This document shows, piece after piece, positions 28,772-37,877 of a stretch of 64,000 nucleotides of DNA. Source of the DNA: Catellatospora bangladeshensis. Its GTDB lineage: Bacteria > Actinomycetota > Actinomycetes > Mycobacteriales > Micromonosporaceae. Each line of letters starts with the position of its first letter. The first letter of the stretch is position 1. A program made the position numbers and the translations under genes. Location of the stretch: positions 20,640-84,639 of the forward strand of contig NZ_BONF01000051.1 of assembly GCF_016862575.1 (NCBI RefSeq), given 5' to 3'. Under the pieces are notes generated by a model, which was given only the letters and a program-made list of their open reading frames with translations, was not told the DNA's origin and ran no database searches.

Positions 28772-28837
28772 GCCGCAGTTTCGGGGAAACTGCACGAATC
28801 CGTGGCCACGTTCCCGCAGTTTCCCCGAAACTGCGGC
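28772..28837. repeat. 66-bp nested palindrome, single copy
   Basis: Arms GCCGCAGTTTCGGGG and CCCCGAAACTGCGGC form the outer palindrome, and each arm plus its neighbour (GCAGTTTC...GAAACTGC) is itself palindromic. It lies 28 bases beyond the PAP2 gene stop. No second copy is seen in this window. Confidence 0.7.
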
Positions 28838-28864
28838 CCACACGCGCGGCCCGGAAAGGCGCGG

Positions 28865-29539
28865 TCAGCGGCGGGGCGGGAGGATCGCGTCCCAGTCGAC
28901 GCGGTGGATGAGGCGGTCGAGGAGCAGGCCGAGCGCGAGCGCGGCGATGCCGTCGGTGAGCCAGTGGTGCGACAGGTACGTCGTCGTGCAGAGCACGATC
29001 ACCGGCGGCGCGACCCGCATCCAGCGCACCAGCGTGGGCGACAGCCGGAACAGCCGCGAGGCCAGGATGACGATGACGCCCCACCAGACGATGGCGTTGA
29101 CCACGTGCCCGGACGGGTACGAGTTCGAGTAGTTCACCGCGAGCGGGTTGAAGAACTCGACCGCGTTGGGCAGGGCGCTGCTCGGCGCGTCCCGGTGCGT
29201 CCACAGCTTCAGCGGCCCGATGGTGAGGTACGTCAGCAGGAACCCCGTCACCCCGGGCAGCAGCACCCGCAGGTCCCGGGTGCGGATCAGCAGGGTCAGC
29301 GTCAGCCCACCGGTGAGGATCCACATCACCAGCCAGCCCTGGCCGAGGTAGTTCAGCAACCGGGCGGGCCAGTAGGCCCACTCCGGCCGGTGCGCCTCCA
29401 CCCACGCGCTCACGCCGAGATCGAGGCTCGCCGTGACCCCGCGCGCCGCGAGCGCGGTGACCAGCGCCAGCACCGCGAGCAGCGCGGCGTCCCACCACCA
29501 GCTGTCGAAGCGGCTCAGCCGCCGGGTCGGAATCCGCAC
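28865..29539 (-). CDS. PAP2 family membrane phosphatase
   Basis: 224 residues with five or six membrane helices. Phosphatase motif 1 is Lys111...Arg116-x-x-Pro119, motif 2 is PSGH (His145), and motif 3 ends in His192-x-x-x-Asp196. The Arg that usually opens motif 3 is not obvious (Thr in its place). Such enzymes remove phosphate from lipid substrates such as phosphatidate or undecaprenyl diphosphate on the outer face of the membrane. GTG start. Confidence 0.85.
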   Translation of the reverse strand: MRIPTRRLSRFDSWWWDAALLAVLALVTALAARGVTASLDLGVSAWVEAHRPEWAYWPARLLNYLGQGWLVMWILTGGLTLTLLIRTRDLRVLLPGVTGFLLTYLTIGPLKLWTHRDAPSSALPNAVEFFNPLAVNYSNSYPSGHVVNAIVWWGVIVILASRLFRLSPTLVRWMRVAPPVIVLCTTTYLSHHWLTDGIAALALGLLLDRLIHRVDWDAILPPRR

Positions 29540-29601
29540 CGGCCCACTATGCCTGACCGGGGGCGCGACGGCCCGCGCCCTTCACCCGTTCTCCACAGCG
29601 C

Positions 29602-30936
29602 TCAGCGCAGCTCGGCGAGCTTCTTGCTGATCAGCTCCATGCGTACCCCCGAGTTGGGGCAGCCGCCGAAGTGGTGCAGCGCGATGACCTTGTTCGTCTT
29701 GCGGGACAGCACCGGCGAGCCGGACGAGCCGCCCTCGGTGTCGCAGTAGTAGGAGATGTCGGTGTCGTCGGCGTACCCGTCGTAGGAGTTGCTCTCCACC
29801 GCGCAGTTGCCGGCCCGGTCCCGGTCGCTGCTGACCGCGACCATCGCGGGCGCCCCGGCGGGGTGCTGCGGGATGTACAGCTCCTCGCCCTTGTCCGGGC
29901 GGCGCAGGTCCAGCTCCAGGTAGCCGAACTTCTCCACCAGCGCGAAGTCGGTCACCGAGAACAGGCTGAAGTCGAGGGTGCGGTCGGTGGTGATCAGCTC
30001 GCTCAGCCACACCTTGGTGGGCCGGAACACCTCGTAGCCGCCGCACTCGGCGCACTGGTAGTTGAACCACACCTCGACGTCGGCGGTCTCGTTCTTGTCG
30101 GCGACGCAGTGGTTGTTGGTGAGCAGCAGGTTCTTCGGGCCGACCCGCCAGGCGGTGCACAGCTCGACGCCGCCGATGAGCATCCGGGCGACCGCCTTGG
30201 AGCGCCGGTAGACCACCGGGTCCGAGCTGCGGTAACAGACCGCGTCGGCCTTCTGGTCGGAGCCGCAGATGCTCTCCTCCCGCCCGCCGGTGGCGGCCGC
30301 GCGCTTTTCCTTCCGGTACGCCGCGGAGGCCGCGCCGCGCTCCGCCTCGGTGTACCCCCGGCTGATCTTGTCGATCACCACGCCGAGCTGTGCCACCGTG
30401 CTGCTCAGCCCGAGCAGGTCCAGGTTGCCGCTGTGCAGCTCGACGACCGCCGTGTCGCCGGTGACGGACATGGCCCAGCGGCCCGCGCCGCCGAGCACCG
30501 TGCCGACCGGGTCGCCGTCGATGCGGTGCACCTCGGCGCGCTTCGGGTCGCTGACCGTCAGGTAGTCGCCGGGCAGCAGCAGGAGCTGCGCGAAGTGCAC
30601 CTTGACGTACTCGGCGCCGGGGTGGCGCAGGGTCGCGGTGCGGTCGGCGCCCAGGTAGCCGAGCACGGCGTGCGCCGCCTCGACCCGGCCCGCCTCGGCC
30701 CGTCCCGGCTTGCGCACGGTGCCGTCGGGCTTGGCGGCGGTCTCGGCCGTCGCGGCCCGCTCCCCGGTGCCGACCGCGGCCGGTGCGGCACCCTGCAAGG
30801 CGGTCGCGAGCTCGTAATTCCCGGCCGGCGCGGACGCGGGCGCGGGGGTCCGGTCGCCGAGCACCGCGGCACCCGCCGTGGTGGCCAGTGCGAGTGCGGC
30901 AGAGATTCCCATCACCAGCGCGACCGTACGGCGCAT
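29602..30936 (-). CDS. Secreted trypsin-like serine protease (S1 / lysyl endopeptidase-like)
   Basis: 444 residues. A signal peptide (about 1-24) leads into a propeptide-like region of about 200 residues. The protease domain has His276 in TNNHCV, Asp322 in TLDFSLF and Ser405 in GGSSGSPV, with six or more Cys suggesting disulfides. It should be exported and activated by removal of the N-terminal part. ATG 30936 has AGGAGG upstream, which decides against the longer frame. Confidence 0.9.
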   Translation of the reverse strand: MRRTVALVMGISAALALATTAGAAVLGDRTPAPASAPAGNYELATALQGAAPAAVGTGERAATAETAAKPDGTVRKPGRAEAGRVEAAHAVLGYLGADRTATLRHPGAEYVKVHFAQLLLLPGDYLTVSDPKRAEVHRIDGDPVGTVLGGAGRWAMSVTGDTAVVELHSGNLDLLGLSSTVAQLGVVIDKISRGYTEAERGAASAAYRKEKRAAATGGREESICGSDQKADAVCYRSSDPVVYRRSKAVARMLIGGVELCTAWRVGPKNLLLTNNHCVADKNETADVEVWFNYQCAECGGYEVFRPTKVWLSELITTDRTLDFSLFSVTDFALVEKFGYLELDLRRPDKGEELYIPQHPAGAPAMVAVSSDRDRAGNCAVESNSYDGYADDTDISYYCDTEGGSSGSPVLSRKTNKVIALHHFGGCPNSGVRMELISKKLAELR

Positions 30937-31058
30937 GCGACCAGCCTCCTGATCAATCCTGGACAAGCTCCCTACGTGCAACGACGCAACACTGTGGCCG
31001 GTGCCTCGGCCGAAAAGGGGATGCCGGGCCCGCTGGCGCGAATCCGTAGGCTGTTCGC

Positions 31059-32327
31059 GTGCGGATCACCTCTGCCCTCGTCGACCCTGCCCTGCTCGAC
31101 CTCCCCTGGTCCACGCCGCTGGAAGAGTGGCCTGCCGACCATCTCGTCGCGCTGCCCCAGGGCATCTCCCGGCACGTCGTCCGCTTCGTGAAGCTCCAGG
31201 GCACCGTGTACGCGGTGAAGGAGACCCGCGAGAAGATCGCCGAGCGGGAGTACGACCTGCTCCGCGCGCTGGAACGGATCGACGCCCCGGCCGTCGAGGC
31301 GGTCGCGATCGTCGCCGACCGCGTCGCCGCCGACGGGGAGCACCTGGAGCCGGTGCTGGTAACCCGGCACCTCCAGTTCTCCCTGCCGTACCGGGCGCTG
31401 TTCTCCCACACGCTGCGCCCCGAGACGATGAACCGGCTGCTGGACGCGCTCGCCGCGCTGCTGGTGCGCATGCACCTGCTCGGCTTCTTCTGGGGCGACT
31501 GCTCGCTGTCCAACACCCTGTTCCGCCGCGACGCGGGCGCCTTCGCGGCGTACCTGGTCGACGCGGAGACCGGCCAGCTGCACCTGCGGCTGTCCCCCGG
31601 CCAGCGCAGCGAGGACCTGGAGATCGCGCGCGTCAACATCTTCGGCGAGGCGCTCGACCTGCAGGCAGCGGGCCTGCTGCACGAGGGCATCGACCCGGAG
31701 CACGTCTCCGACGAGGTGGTGCGCCGCTACGAGGTGCTCTGGCACGAGCTGACCCACGAGCAGGAGGTCGAGGCCGACACCCGGCGCCAGATGGACAAGC
31801 GCATCCGCCGCCTCAACGAGCTGGGCTTCGACGTCGAGGAGGTGTCGATGTCGGTCGTCGAGGAGGGCGGCCACCGCAGCATCATGCTGCGCCCGAAGGT
31901 CGTCGACGCCGGTCACCACACCCGCCGCCTGCTCCGCCTCACCGGCCTCGACGCCGAGGAGAACCAGGCCCGCGCCCTGCTCAACGACCTGGACGCGTAC
32001 CGGGCCGAGTCCGAGGACCTGCCCGACGAGGCCCAGGCCGCGCACCGCTGGCTGACCGAGGTGTTCGCGCCGGTGATCCGGGCCGTGCCGCCGCACCTGC
32101 GCGGCAAGCTGGAGCCGCCGGAGCTGTTCGTGCAGATCATCGAGCACCGCTGGGCGCTGAGCGAGACCGCCGGACGCGACGTGGGCCTCGCCCCGGCCGT
32201 GCAGTCGTTCCTCAGCACGGTGCTGGTGCACCGGCCCGACGAGCAGGCGGTGCTCGGCTTCGACCCCGACGACGACCTCGACCCCGACCTGATCCCCGAC
32301 GAGGACGCCGACCTGGACCCGGTGTAA
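31059..32327 (+). CDS. DUF4032 protein with a kinase-like fold
   Basis: 422 residues. The N-terminal half looks like an atypical protein/lipopolysaccharide kinase: Lys54 in YAVKE, Asp147 and Asn152 in WGDCSLSN, and Asp168 in VDAETG line up with the ATP-binding lysine, catalytic loop and metal-binding aspartate. The C-terminal half is the actinobacterial DUF4032 region, followed by a very acidic tail. Substrate unknown; whether it is an active kinase is inferred from these residues only. GTG start. Confidence 0.85.
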   Translation: MRITSALVDPALLDLPWSTPLEEWPADHLVALPQGISRHVVRFVKLQGTVYAVKETREKIAEREYDLLRALERIDAPAVEAVAIVADRVAADGEHLEPVLVTRHLQFSLPYRALFSHTLRPETMNRLLDALAALLVRMHLLGFFWGDCSLSNTLFRRDAGAFAAYLVDAETGQLHLRLSPGQRSEDLEIARVNIFGEALDLQAAGLLHEGIDPEHVSDEVVRRYEVLWHELTHEQEVEADTRRQMDKRIRRLNELGFDVEEVSMSVVEEGGHRSIMLRPKVVDAGHHTRRLLRLTGLDAEENQARALLNDLDAYRAESEDLPDEAQAAHRWLTEVFAPVIRAVPPHLRGKLEPPELFVQIIEHRWALSETAGRDVGLAPAVQSFLSTVLVHRPDEQAVLGFDPDDDLDPDLIPDEDADLDPV

Positions 32328-32447
32328 CCCGTCCGGGCGCTGGGCGATCGGTAAAACTGCAGGTAGCGTGGCCGCCCGGTCCGGGCGCGCCTTCCCCTGG
32401 GGCGCGGGTAACCCCGCCGGGCCGCAGGCAGCGAAGGGATCGCGACG

Positions 32448-33179
32448 ATGCGATCACGCAGGCGCCGGGCCACTCCTGCCCGGCTCACCGCCCAGCGTGC
32501 CGGGACCCTGTCCCGCCGCCCGCTGCCCGGCTGGCTGCGTTCCCTGCTGGTGCTCGGCGTGGGCGTCGCCGCCGCGCTCACCCTGGCCGCGCCCGGCAAC
32601 GCGCAGACCCCGCCCGACGTGGCCGCGACCCATACCATCCAGACCCTGACCAGCGGCGACCTCGCCGCGGTCCCGGCGGACTTCCCCAGAGTCATGGGGT
32701 ATGCCCCCCGCACCGCGCACCTGGCCGACGGCTCGGTACGCGTGATCAACCCGAAGGGCTCCTGCTCGGTGCCCGGCGAGGGCCGCCCGTTCGACTTCGC
32801 GGTGCCCTGCCAGGCCCACGACTTCGGCTACGACCTGCTGCGCTACGCCGAGCGCCGGGGCGCGCCGCTGGACGCCTCCGCTCGCGCCGCGATCGACACG
32901 CTGCTCGACCACGACCTGCGCGTGCAGTGCCGGGCGGACTCGGCCCCGGCCAGCTGCGACGCGACCGTGGCGCTGTTCGCGGCGGGGGTCGGCTTCAACT
33001 CCTGGCGGCAGGTGTCCGGGCCGCCGGTGGACACCTCCGGGCTGCCGCGCACCGCCGGCCTGGTGCTGCTGACCCTGACCGGCGGCGGCTGCGTCGTCAC
33101 GGCGCGGCGGCGCCTGCTCCCTCGGCGATCGGGTCCACGTCGTCTCCGGTTCCGGCTGCCTGGCGCATCAGCCGGCTGA
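32448..33179 (+). CDS. Secreted prokaryotic phospholipase A2
   Basis: 243 residues with an Arg-rich start and a signal sequence (about 28-52). The catalytic signature is CQAHDFGYDL: Cys121, His124, Asp125, Tyr128, as in Streptomyces phospholipase A2, with two further Cys for disulfides. It should hydrolyse the sn-2 ester of phospholipids outside the cell. The C-terminus adds a hydrophobic helix and an Arg-rich tail, suggesting that it stays membrane-anchored. Its last 83 bases overlap the convergent RCK gene. Confidence 0.85.
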   Translation: MRSRRRRATPARLTAQRAGTLSRRPLPGWLRSLLVLGVGVAAALTLAAPGNAQTPPDVAATHTIQTLTSGDLAAVPADFPRVMGYAPRTAHLADGSVRVINPKGSCSVPGEGRPFDFAVPCQAHDFGYDLLRYAERRGAPLDASARAAIDTLLDHDLRVQCRADSAPASCDATVALFAAGVGFNSWRQVSGPPVDTSGLPRTAGLVLLTLTGGGCVVTARRRLLPRRSGPRRLRFRLPGASAG

Positions 33180-34866
33180 GCCCGTCCCGGGTGGCCACGA
33201 CCGTGATCCGGTCGCGCGCCTTGAGGGTCCGGTTGGGCGCGGGCCGCCACAGCGGGCGCGGCTCGCCGAACTCGGCCAGCGCGATGGCGCGCACCGCACC
33301 GGCCGCGTCGACGACCGCGACGCGCTGCCCGTCCAGCGCCGAGCCGGGACCGACCACGACCTCCGCGACCAGCAGCACCCGCCGCTCGACCGAGATGGTG
33401 CCGATCACCTCGCGTTCCATCAGCGCCTCCGCGAACGCCGGCGCGGCCAGATACGACACGCTCCGGGTGAACCGGATGCTGAACGTCTTGCGCACCCGCG
33501 CGGCCAGGTCGCCGTCGAACAGCCGGACCAGCACCCGCAGCTGCGGCTTGAGGTTGCGGCCGTGCAGCGCCGCCTCCAGGTTGATGACGTCGTTGCTGGC
33601 CAGCGTCATCAGCGCGCGGCAGTCCTGCACGTGCGCCGAGCGCAGCGTGCTCTCCCGGCTGGCGTCGCCGATGATCAGCGGGATGCCCAGCTCGCGGGCC
33701 AGCGGCACGCCGCGCGCCTGCTCGTTGACGTCGATCGCGACCAGCGGCACGTCCCGGTCGTAGAGCAGGCGCAGCACCCGGGTGCCCACGTTGCCGAGCC
33801 CGACGAGCACCACGTGATCGGCCTCGGGCAGGCTCAGCCGGCCCTGCGCCACCGCGAGGCGCGCGTTGACCAGGCCCTCGACCACCATCGCGGTGACCAG
33901 CGGCACCAGCGCCACACCCGCCAGCGACACCATGAGCTGGAGCACCTGCTGCCAGCCGGGCAGGTCGGCGTTGAGCTGCGGGCCGCCGAGCGCGTTGACG
34001 AGCACGACGTACACCCCGTCCCAGAAGGAGTGCACCTCCTCGGCCTGCGTACGCGCGAAGGCGAAGCCCGCCCCGACGAGGATCAGCAGCACGACCGCCA
34101 CCGCGATGCGGAACTGCCGCGAGACCAGGGTCCGGGCGGTGTCCACGACCGCCGACAGGCGCCAGCGCCGGGCGCTGCGCTGCACGGTGCGCGCGACCGA
34201 TACCACGGTCTCCTCCACCGAGGAGGTCACCCGCGCCTCGGCCAGCACCAGATCCGCCCGGCCCGGGTCGGCGGGCAGCAGGTCGGGCGCGGTGCCGCCG
34301 GTGGTCGTGTCCACCAGCCCGCACACCACGTCGTCGGGGGCCACCTCGGCCCGCCGCGCCACCACCAGCGTGCGGCCGCCGACCGGCAGCGGGGCCGCGT
34401 TGACCTCGTCCAGCGCGAGCGCCACCAGGGCCGGTGAGGCGATCTCCGCGTCGGACAGCACCCGGGCGTTGCCGAGCAGCTCCTCGATGCCCCGGCCGAG
34501 GTGTGAGTTGTACATCCGGACCACCAGGCGCAGCCCCGGCACCAGCTCGCGGGCCTGCAGCGCGACGTGGATGTTGCCGACGTCGTCCTGCACGGCCAGC
34601 GCCAGCCCCAGCGCCGTGGCCAGGTCGGCCTTGACCAGGGCACGCTCGTCGACCCGGTCCACGACCACCACGCGCACCCGCGGCAGCTCGGCGAAGTCGC
34701 GCGCGTCGCGCTTCTGGTCGGGCGTCATCAGCACCACGACGTCCACGCCGTAGCGGGTGGTCAGCTGCTCGGCCAGCCGATACGCCAGGCCGTCCGCGCC
34801 GTTGACGACGAAGTGGTTGTTGCGGGCACGGCGGAGGTTGGCCACTACCGAGGAGGGGGTGAGCAC
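33097..34866 (-). CDS. RCK-TM-RCK protein resembling a potassium channel, without a canonical selectivity filter
   Basis: 589 residues. An N-terminal Rossmann RCK domain (about 15-230) is followed by TM1 (about 253-272), a pore-like re-entrant segment (about 280-304), TM2 (about 307-332) and a second RCK/TrkA-N domain (GLGNVGTRV near 356) plus TrkA-C to the end. The pore segment reads VLVNALGGPQLN where potassium channels have TVGYGD. It may be a divergent channel or a ligand-sensing membrane protein. Overlaps the phospholipase gene tail to tail. Confidence 0.82.
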   Translation of the reverse strand: MLTPSSVVANLRRARNNHFVVNGADGLAYRLAEQLTTRYGVDVVVLMTPDQKRDARDFAELPRVRVVVVDRVDERALVKADLATALGLALAVQDDVGNIHVALQARELVPGLRLVVRMYNSHLGRGIEELLGNARVLSDAEIASPALVALALDEVNAAPLPVGGRTLVVARRAEVAPDDVVCGLVDTTTGGTAPDLLPADPGRADLVLAEARVTSSVEETVVSVARTVQRSARRWRLSAVVDTARTLVSRQFRIAVAVVLLILVGAGFAFARTQAEEVHSFWDGVYVVLVNALGGPQLNADLPGWQQVLQLMVSLAGVALVPLVTAMVVEGLVNARLAVAQGRLSLPEADHVVLVGLGNVGTRVLRLLYDRDVPLVAIDVNEQARGVPLARELGIPLIIGDASRESTLRSAHVQDCRALMTLASNDVINLEAALHGRNLKPQLRVLVRLFDGDLAARVRKTFSIRFTRSVSYLAAPAFAEALMEREVIGTISVERRVLLVAEVVVGPGSALDGQRVAVVDAAGAVRAIALAEFGEPRPLWRPAPNRTLKARDRITVVATRDGLSRLMRQAAGTGDDVDPIAEGAGAAAP

Positions 34867-35031
34867 GCCCGGATGCTATCGACCGCGCACCACTCGAACC
34901 ACCCCTGAGGGATCGTCGTACGTGCCTTTCCCGCGACGATATGCCCCATTTGGTCGTTGCTCCTTCCGACGAATGCACCAAACAGCGCCCTGCTCCAACG
35001 GGCGCCCCGGTCAGCAATCGAATGGATGGAC

Positions 35032-36855
35032 ATGAACAAGTGGTTCTACCGTGCCGTCGGCGCCGTAGGCGTGGCGAGCGGCGTCATGCTTCTGGGCAAT
35101 GGCGTCGCGCACGCTGAAGGTAACGCCTCGGCCAAGCCGACCGCCGATCCCCAGGCCATGCGAGGGCTGGTGGCCGACCTCTTCTCCCCGACGGGCGGCC
35201 TGCACGACCTGGGCCTGTCGCTGGACACGCCCGACACCCGCGTGAGCGCCGGCCTCGTCGCCGACGGCCCGCTCAGCATCACCCGCGGCGCGGGCAACGT
35301 CGGCATCACCGCGCACGCGCCCGGCATCCAGGACATCTCCCTGGCCGGCAAGCTCCCGCGCCTGTCCGACATGGCGCCGCGGACCAACCTGCTCAGCAGC
35401 GCGACCAGCCTGCTCACCGGCGTCACCGCGGAAACCGGCCGCGTGGAGGCGCTGCCCCTGCCCGGCCTCGACATGCTGTCCAGCGGCCCGCTCGGCGGCC
35501 TGCTCGGCGGCACCCCCGGCGGCAGTCCCATCGCGGGCCTCAGCAACGGCCCGCTCGGCGGCCTCGCCAACGGCCTGGTCGGCGCCGACGGCAACGGCAC
35601 CGTCGGCGGCCTGACCAGTGGCCTGCTCGGCGGCGACGCCAGCCCGCTCGGCGGCCTCACCGGCGGCCTCACCGGCGGCGACAGCCCGCTCGGCGCCCTC
35701 GGTGGCCTGACCGGCGGCGACAGCCCGCTCGGCGCCCTGGGTGGCCTGACCGGCGGCCTCACCGGCGGCGACAAGGGCGCGAGCCCGCTCAGCGGTCTCA
35801 CCGACGGCCTCACCGGTGGTCTGACCGGCGGCCTGGCCGGCGAGCGCAACAACGCGCCCGCCCCCGCCCCGCGCCCGCTGGGCGACATCAGCCAGGACCA
35901 CTTCGGCGACTGGCTGGACACCCCCGGCGACCTGCCCGTCGACCAGGTCATGCGGCAGGCCGTCATCGACCCGCTGGTGGACACCGCCGCGCTCGACCCC
36001 GCCGACGCGCTGGGCGTCACGCTCGACCCCGGCCTGTCCGCGCAGGTCGCCGACGCCACCTCGCAGATCGTGCCGGCCCTCATCGCCGACGCGATGGGCA
36101 AGAACAGCTCCATCGACGACCTGCTCGGCGCCACCGACATCGGCGCCACCGAGGCGGCCGGACCGGCCGAGGGCCTGCCCATCGTCGACAAGCTGCCGCT
36201 CGTCGGCGACGTGCTCGGCAACGGCGGCCCGCTGGACGGCGTCCTCGTCGTCGGCGACATCGCCAAGCAGCTCCCCGGCGTACGCGACGTCGTCAACGGC
36301 AAGCTCGGCCTCGACACCGTGACCAAGCTGCCCATCGTCGGCGGCATGCTCAGCAGCGGCATCGTGCAGGGCGGCAAGCCCGGCAGCTCGCTGCCCATCG
36401 TCGGCTCCGTCCCGATCGTCGGCGACGCCCTCGGCAAGGTCACCGGCAACCTGTCCGGCGGCCTGAACCCCGGCCGCGGCGCCAACCTGCTCAACCGCGA
36501 GCCCGTCGTCGGCACCGCGATGCCGGTCGCCCAGACGCTGCCCGCGCCCGCCATGGTCGCCGCCCAGCCGCACGTCGGCCGCCACCGCGCCACCGAGCGC
36601 CCGGTCGCCGGCGAGGACGCGGAGTACACCGAGTCCGCGACCGAGGCGGCGCCGCTGCCAGGTCTGGGCGACCTGCCGCTGCTCGGCTCGCTGGCCGGCG
36701 GGGCCGGTGGCGGGCTGCCGCTGGTGGGTGACCTGCTGGGCGGGCTGCCGCTCGTCAGCAGCCTGCCGATCCTCGGCGACATGGGCACCTCGATGGAGGT
36801 CCTGCGCAACCTGCCCGTCGTCGGCACGGCCGCGGGGCTGCTTCCGCTGGGCTGA
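35032..36855 (+). CDS. Secreted Gly/Leu-rich repeat protein of unknown function
   Basis: 607 residues with a clear signal peptide (1-28, ending GVAHAEG). The centre is a low-complexity region of GGLTGG and GGDSPLGALGGLT repeats. The second half repeats a different motif, LP(I/L)VG(D/S) about every 15-30 residues. There is a charged linker (HRATERPVAGEDAEYTESAT) before the last repeats, and the protein ends LLPLG. No enzyme motif. A structural surface or wall-associated protein is likely. ATG 35032 was chosen by the signal peptide. Confidence 0.75.
   Translation: MNKWFYRAVGAVGVASGVMLLGNGVAHAEGNASAKPTADPQAMRGLVADLFSPTGGLHDLGLSLDTPDTRVSAGLVADGPLSITRGAGNVGITAHAPGIQDISLAGKLPRLSDMAPRTNLLSSATSLLTGVTAETGRVEALPLPGLDMLSSGPLGGLLGGTPGGSPIAGLSNGPLGGLANGLVGADGNGTVGGLTSGLLGGDASPLGGLTGGLTGGDSPLGALGGLTGGDSPLGALGGLTGGLTGGDKGASPLSGLTDGLTGGLTGGLAGERNNAPAPAPRPLGDISQDHFGDWLDTPGDLPVDQVMRQAVIDPLVDTAALDPADALGVTLDPGLSAQVADATSQIVPALIADAMGKNSSIDDLLGATDIGATEAAGPAEGLPIVDKLPLVGDVLGNGGPLDGVLVVGDIAKQLPGVRDVVNGKLGLDTVTKLPIVGGMLSSGIVQGGKPGSSLPIVGSVPIVGDALGKVTGNLSGGLNPGRGANLLNREPVVGTAMPVAQTLPAPAMVAAQPHVGRHRATERPVAGEDAEYTESATEAAPLPGLGDLPLLGSLAGGAGGGLPLVGDLLGGLPLVSSLPILGDMGTSMEVLRNLPVVGTAAGLLPLG
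35632..35850 (+). repeat. Coding tandem repeats in the Gly/Leu-rich protein
   Basis: A 39-bp unit encoding GGDSPLGALGGLT occurs twice in tandem with almost identical codons, flanked by partial units (GGLTGG). The near-identity at DNA level suggests recent slippage or recombination. Confidence 0.7.
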
Positions 36856-36864
36856 TCCGCATCC

Positions 36865-36904
36865 GATCAAAGCTCCCGCCGCGCTGTCGGCGGGAGCTTT
36901 GATC
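36865..36904 (+). terminator. Terminator hairpin after the Gly/Leu-rich protein gene
   Basis: A perfect 16-bp stem, arms GATCAAAGCTCCCGCC and its complement, around an eight-base loop, nine bases past the stop codon. It shares its arm sequence with the hairpin at 41892-41941. Confidence 0.85.
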
Positions 36905-36950
36905 ATTTCGGGGGTTGCGGGGCTGACAGGCGGGCGCCCGGCCGCGCACA

Positions 36951-37421
36951 ATGCGCTGCGTGGCTCCCCTCGCCGTAGGCCGCTCGCAGCGGCTCACCCC
37001 ACTGCCCGCGCTCGGGCCGCTGTACCTCGTCGGGCTCGTGATCTGCGTGATCCTGTTCGTCGAGGCGATGCGGGACGGGCGGTACACCGACCCGATGCTC
37101 ATCGGGCTCGTGCTGCTGGGCGGGGGTTGTTATCTCGGGGTGCAGCAGGGGGTGTACCTGGTCGGGGATCGGGTGGTGCTGCGGTTTCCGCTGGCGCGTA
37201 CGGCGATCCCGTTGCGGGACGTGCGGGCGTTCACGATCCGGCACGAGGACGGGTCGCTCGGCGACAAGCGCGTGCTGTGGATCGAGCTGAACGACGGCGG
37301 CGAGTTCCGTACGCACGTCGGCGTCAGCCGCAACCTGTTCAGCCCGGCCGTGCGCGTCCCGTTCGAGAAGATGGTCGCCCTGGTCGAACACCTCGACCAG
37401 CACCGCCGCCAGGCGAGCTGA
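36951..37421 (+). CDS. Small membrane protein with a PH-like C-terminal domain
   Basis: 156 residues. Two hydrophobic helices (about 21-41 and 48-66) are followed by a soluble beta-rich region (VYLVGDRVVLRFPLARTAIP and onward) reminiscent of bacterial PH domains. Function unknown. ATG 36951 is used; a GTG nine bases later is possible. Confidence 0.6.
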   Translation: MRCVAPLAVGRSQRLTPLPALGPLYLVGLVICVILFVEAMRDGRYTDPMLIGLVLLGGGCYLGVQQGVYLVGDRVVLRFPLARTAIPLRDVRAFTIRHEDGSLGDKRVLWIELNDGGEFRTHVGVSRNLFSPAVRVPFEKMVALVEHLDQHRRQAS

Positions 37422-37552
37422 AACGGCGCCGACCAGCGGACTGACCTGCGATCTTGCGCGACCGAATGCTGGCGCGGGCTCCGTTCCACGCAGGACGGCT
37501 AGACCCGCAGGGTCGCCCCAACTGACCGGGTTGTGTGGTCCCAGTCTGCGCG

Positions 37553-37774
37553 CTACTCCTCCGGTACGTACACCCCACGACCCGGCGAACCCACCACCAC
37601 GCCCTGGATCCGCAGGTCCCGAATGACTCGCGCGATCGTCGCCACAGACACCGGGGCGTAGATCTCGGTCAGCTGCGAGTACGAGGGCAGCCGCGAACCC
37701 GGCGGGTACTCACCGGTCTTGATCCGGGCGGCGATGTCTGCGGCGATTTCGGTCGAGCTCATCGGTACGGGCAT
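37553..37774 (-). CDS. Small GntR-family winged-helix regulator (DNA-binding domain only)
   Basis: 73 residues covering only the GntR DNA-binding domain: IAARIKTGEYPPGSRLPSYS, then a recognition helix VSVATIARVIRDLRIQG, ending in a wing. No effector domain follows. Such short GntR proteins often control plasmids and integrative elements of actinomycetes. ATG 37774 has GAGGA six bases upstream. Neighbouring AT-richer sequence and small ORFs fit an integrated element. Confidence 0.8.
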   Translation of the reverse strand: MPVPMSSTEIAADIAARIKTGEYPPGSRLPSYSQLTEIYAPVSVATIARVIRDLRIQGVVVGSPGRGVYVPEE

Positions 37775-37852
37775 GGCAGATCCTCGGGTTGGCGTACCCC
37801 AAGTCAAGCGCACTCACTTAGATCACCACCAGAGCATGACGCACCCCTTGAT

Positions 37853-37877
37853 ATAAGTTAGATAGGTGAGATAAGTT
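37853..37877. promoter_or_regulatory. Direct-repeat operator or promoter candidate of the element remnant
   Basis: ATAAGTTAGATA and AGATAAGTT repeat within 25 bases in an AT-rich patch unlike its surroundings, with a further ACTTAGAT at 37816-37823. It lies between the GntR gene and the gene at 38126, where an autoregulatory site would be expected. Confidence 0.4.

Noticed and set aside
32340..32447. Possible c-di-AMP (ydaO) riboswitch before the phospholipase gene
   Set aside because: GCGGGTAACCCCGC and GGCAGCGAAGGG recall it, but the second conserved half and the pseudoknot partners are absent.
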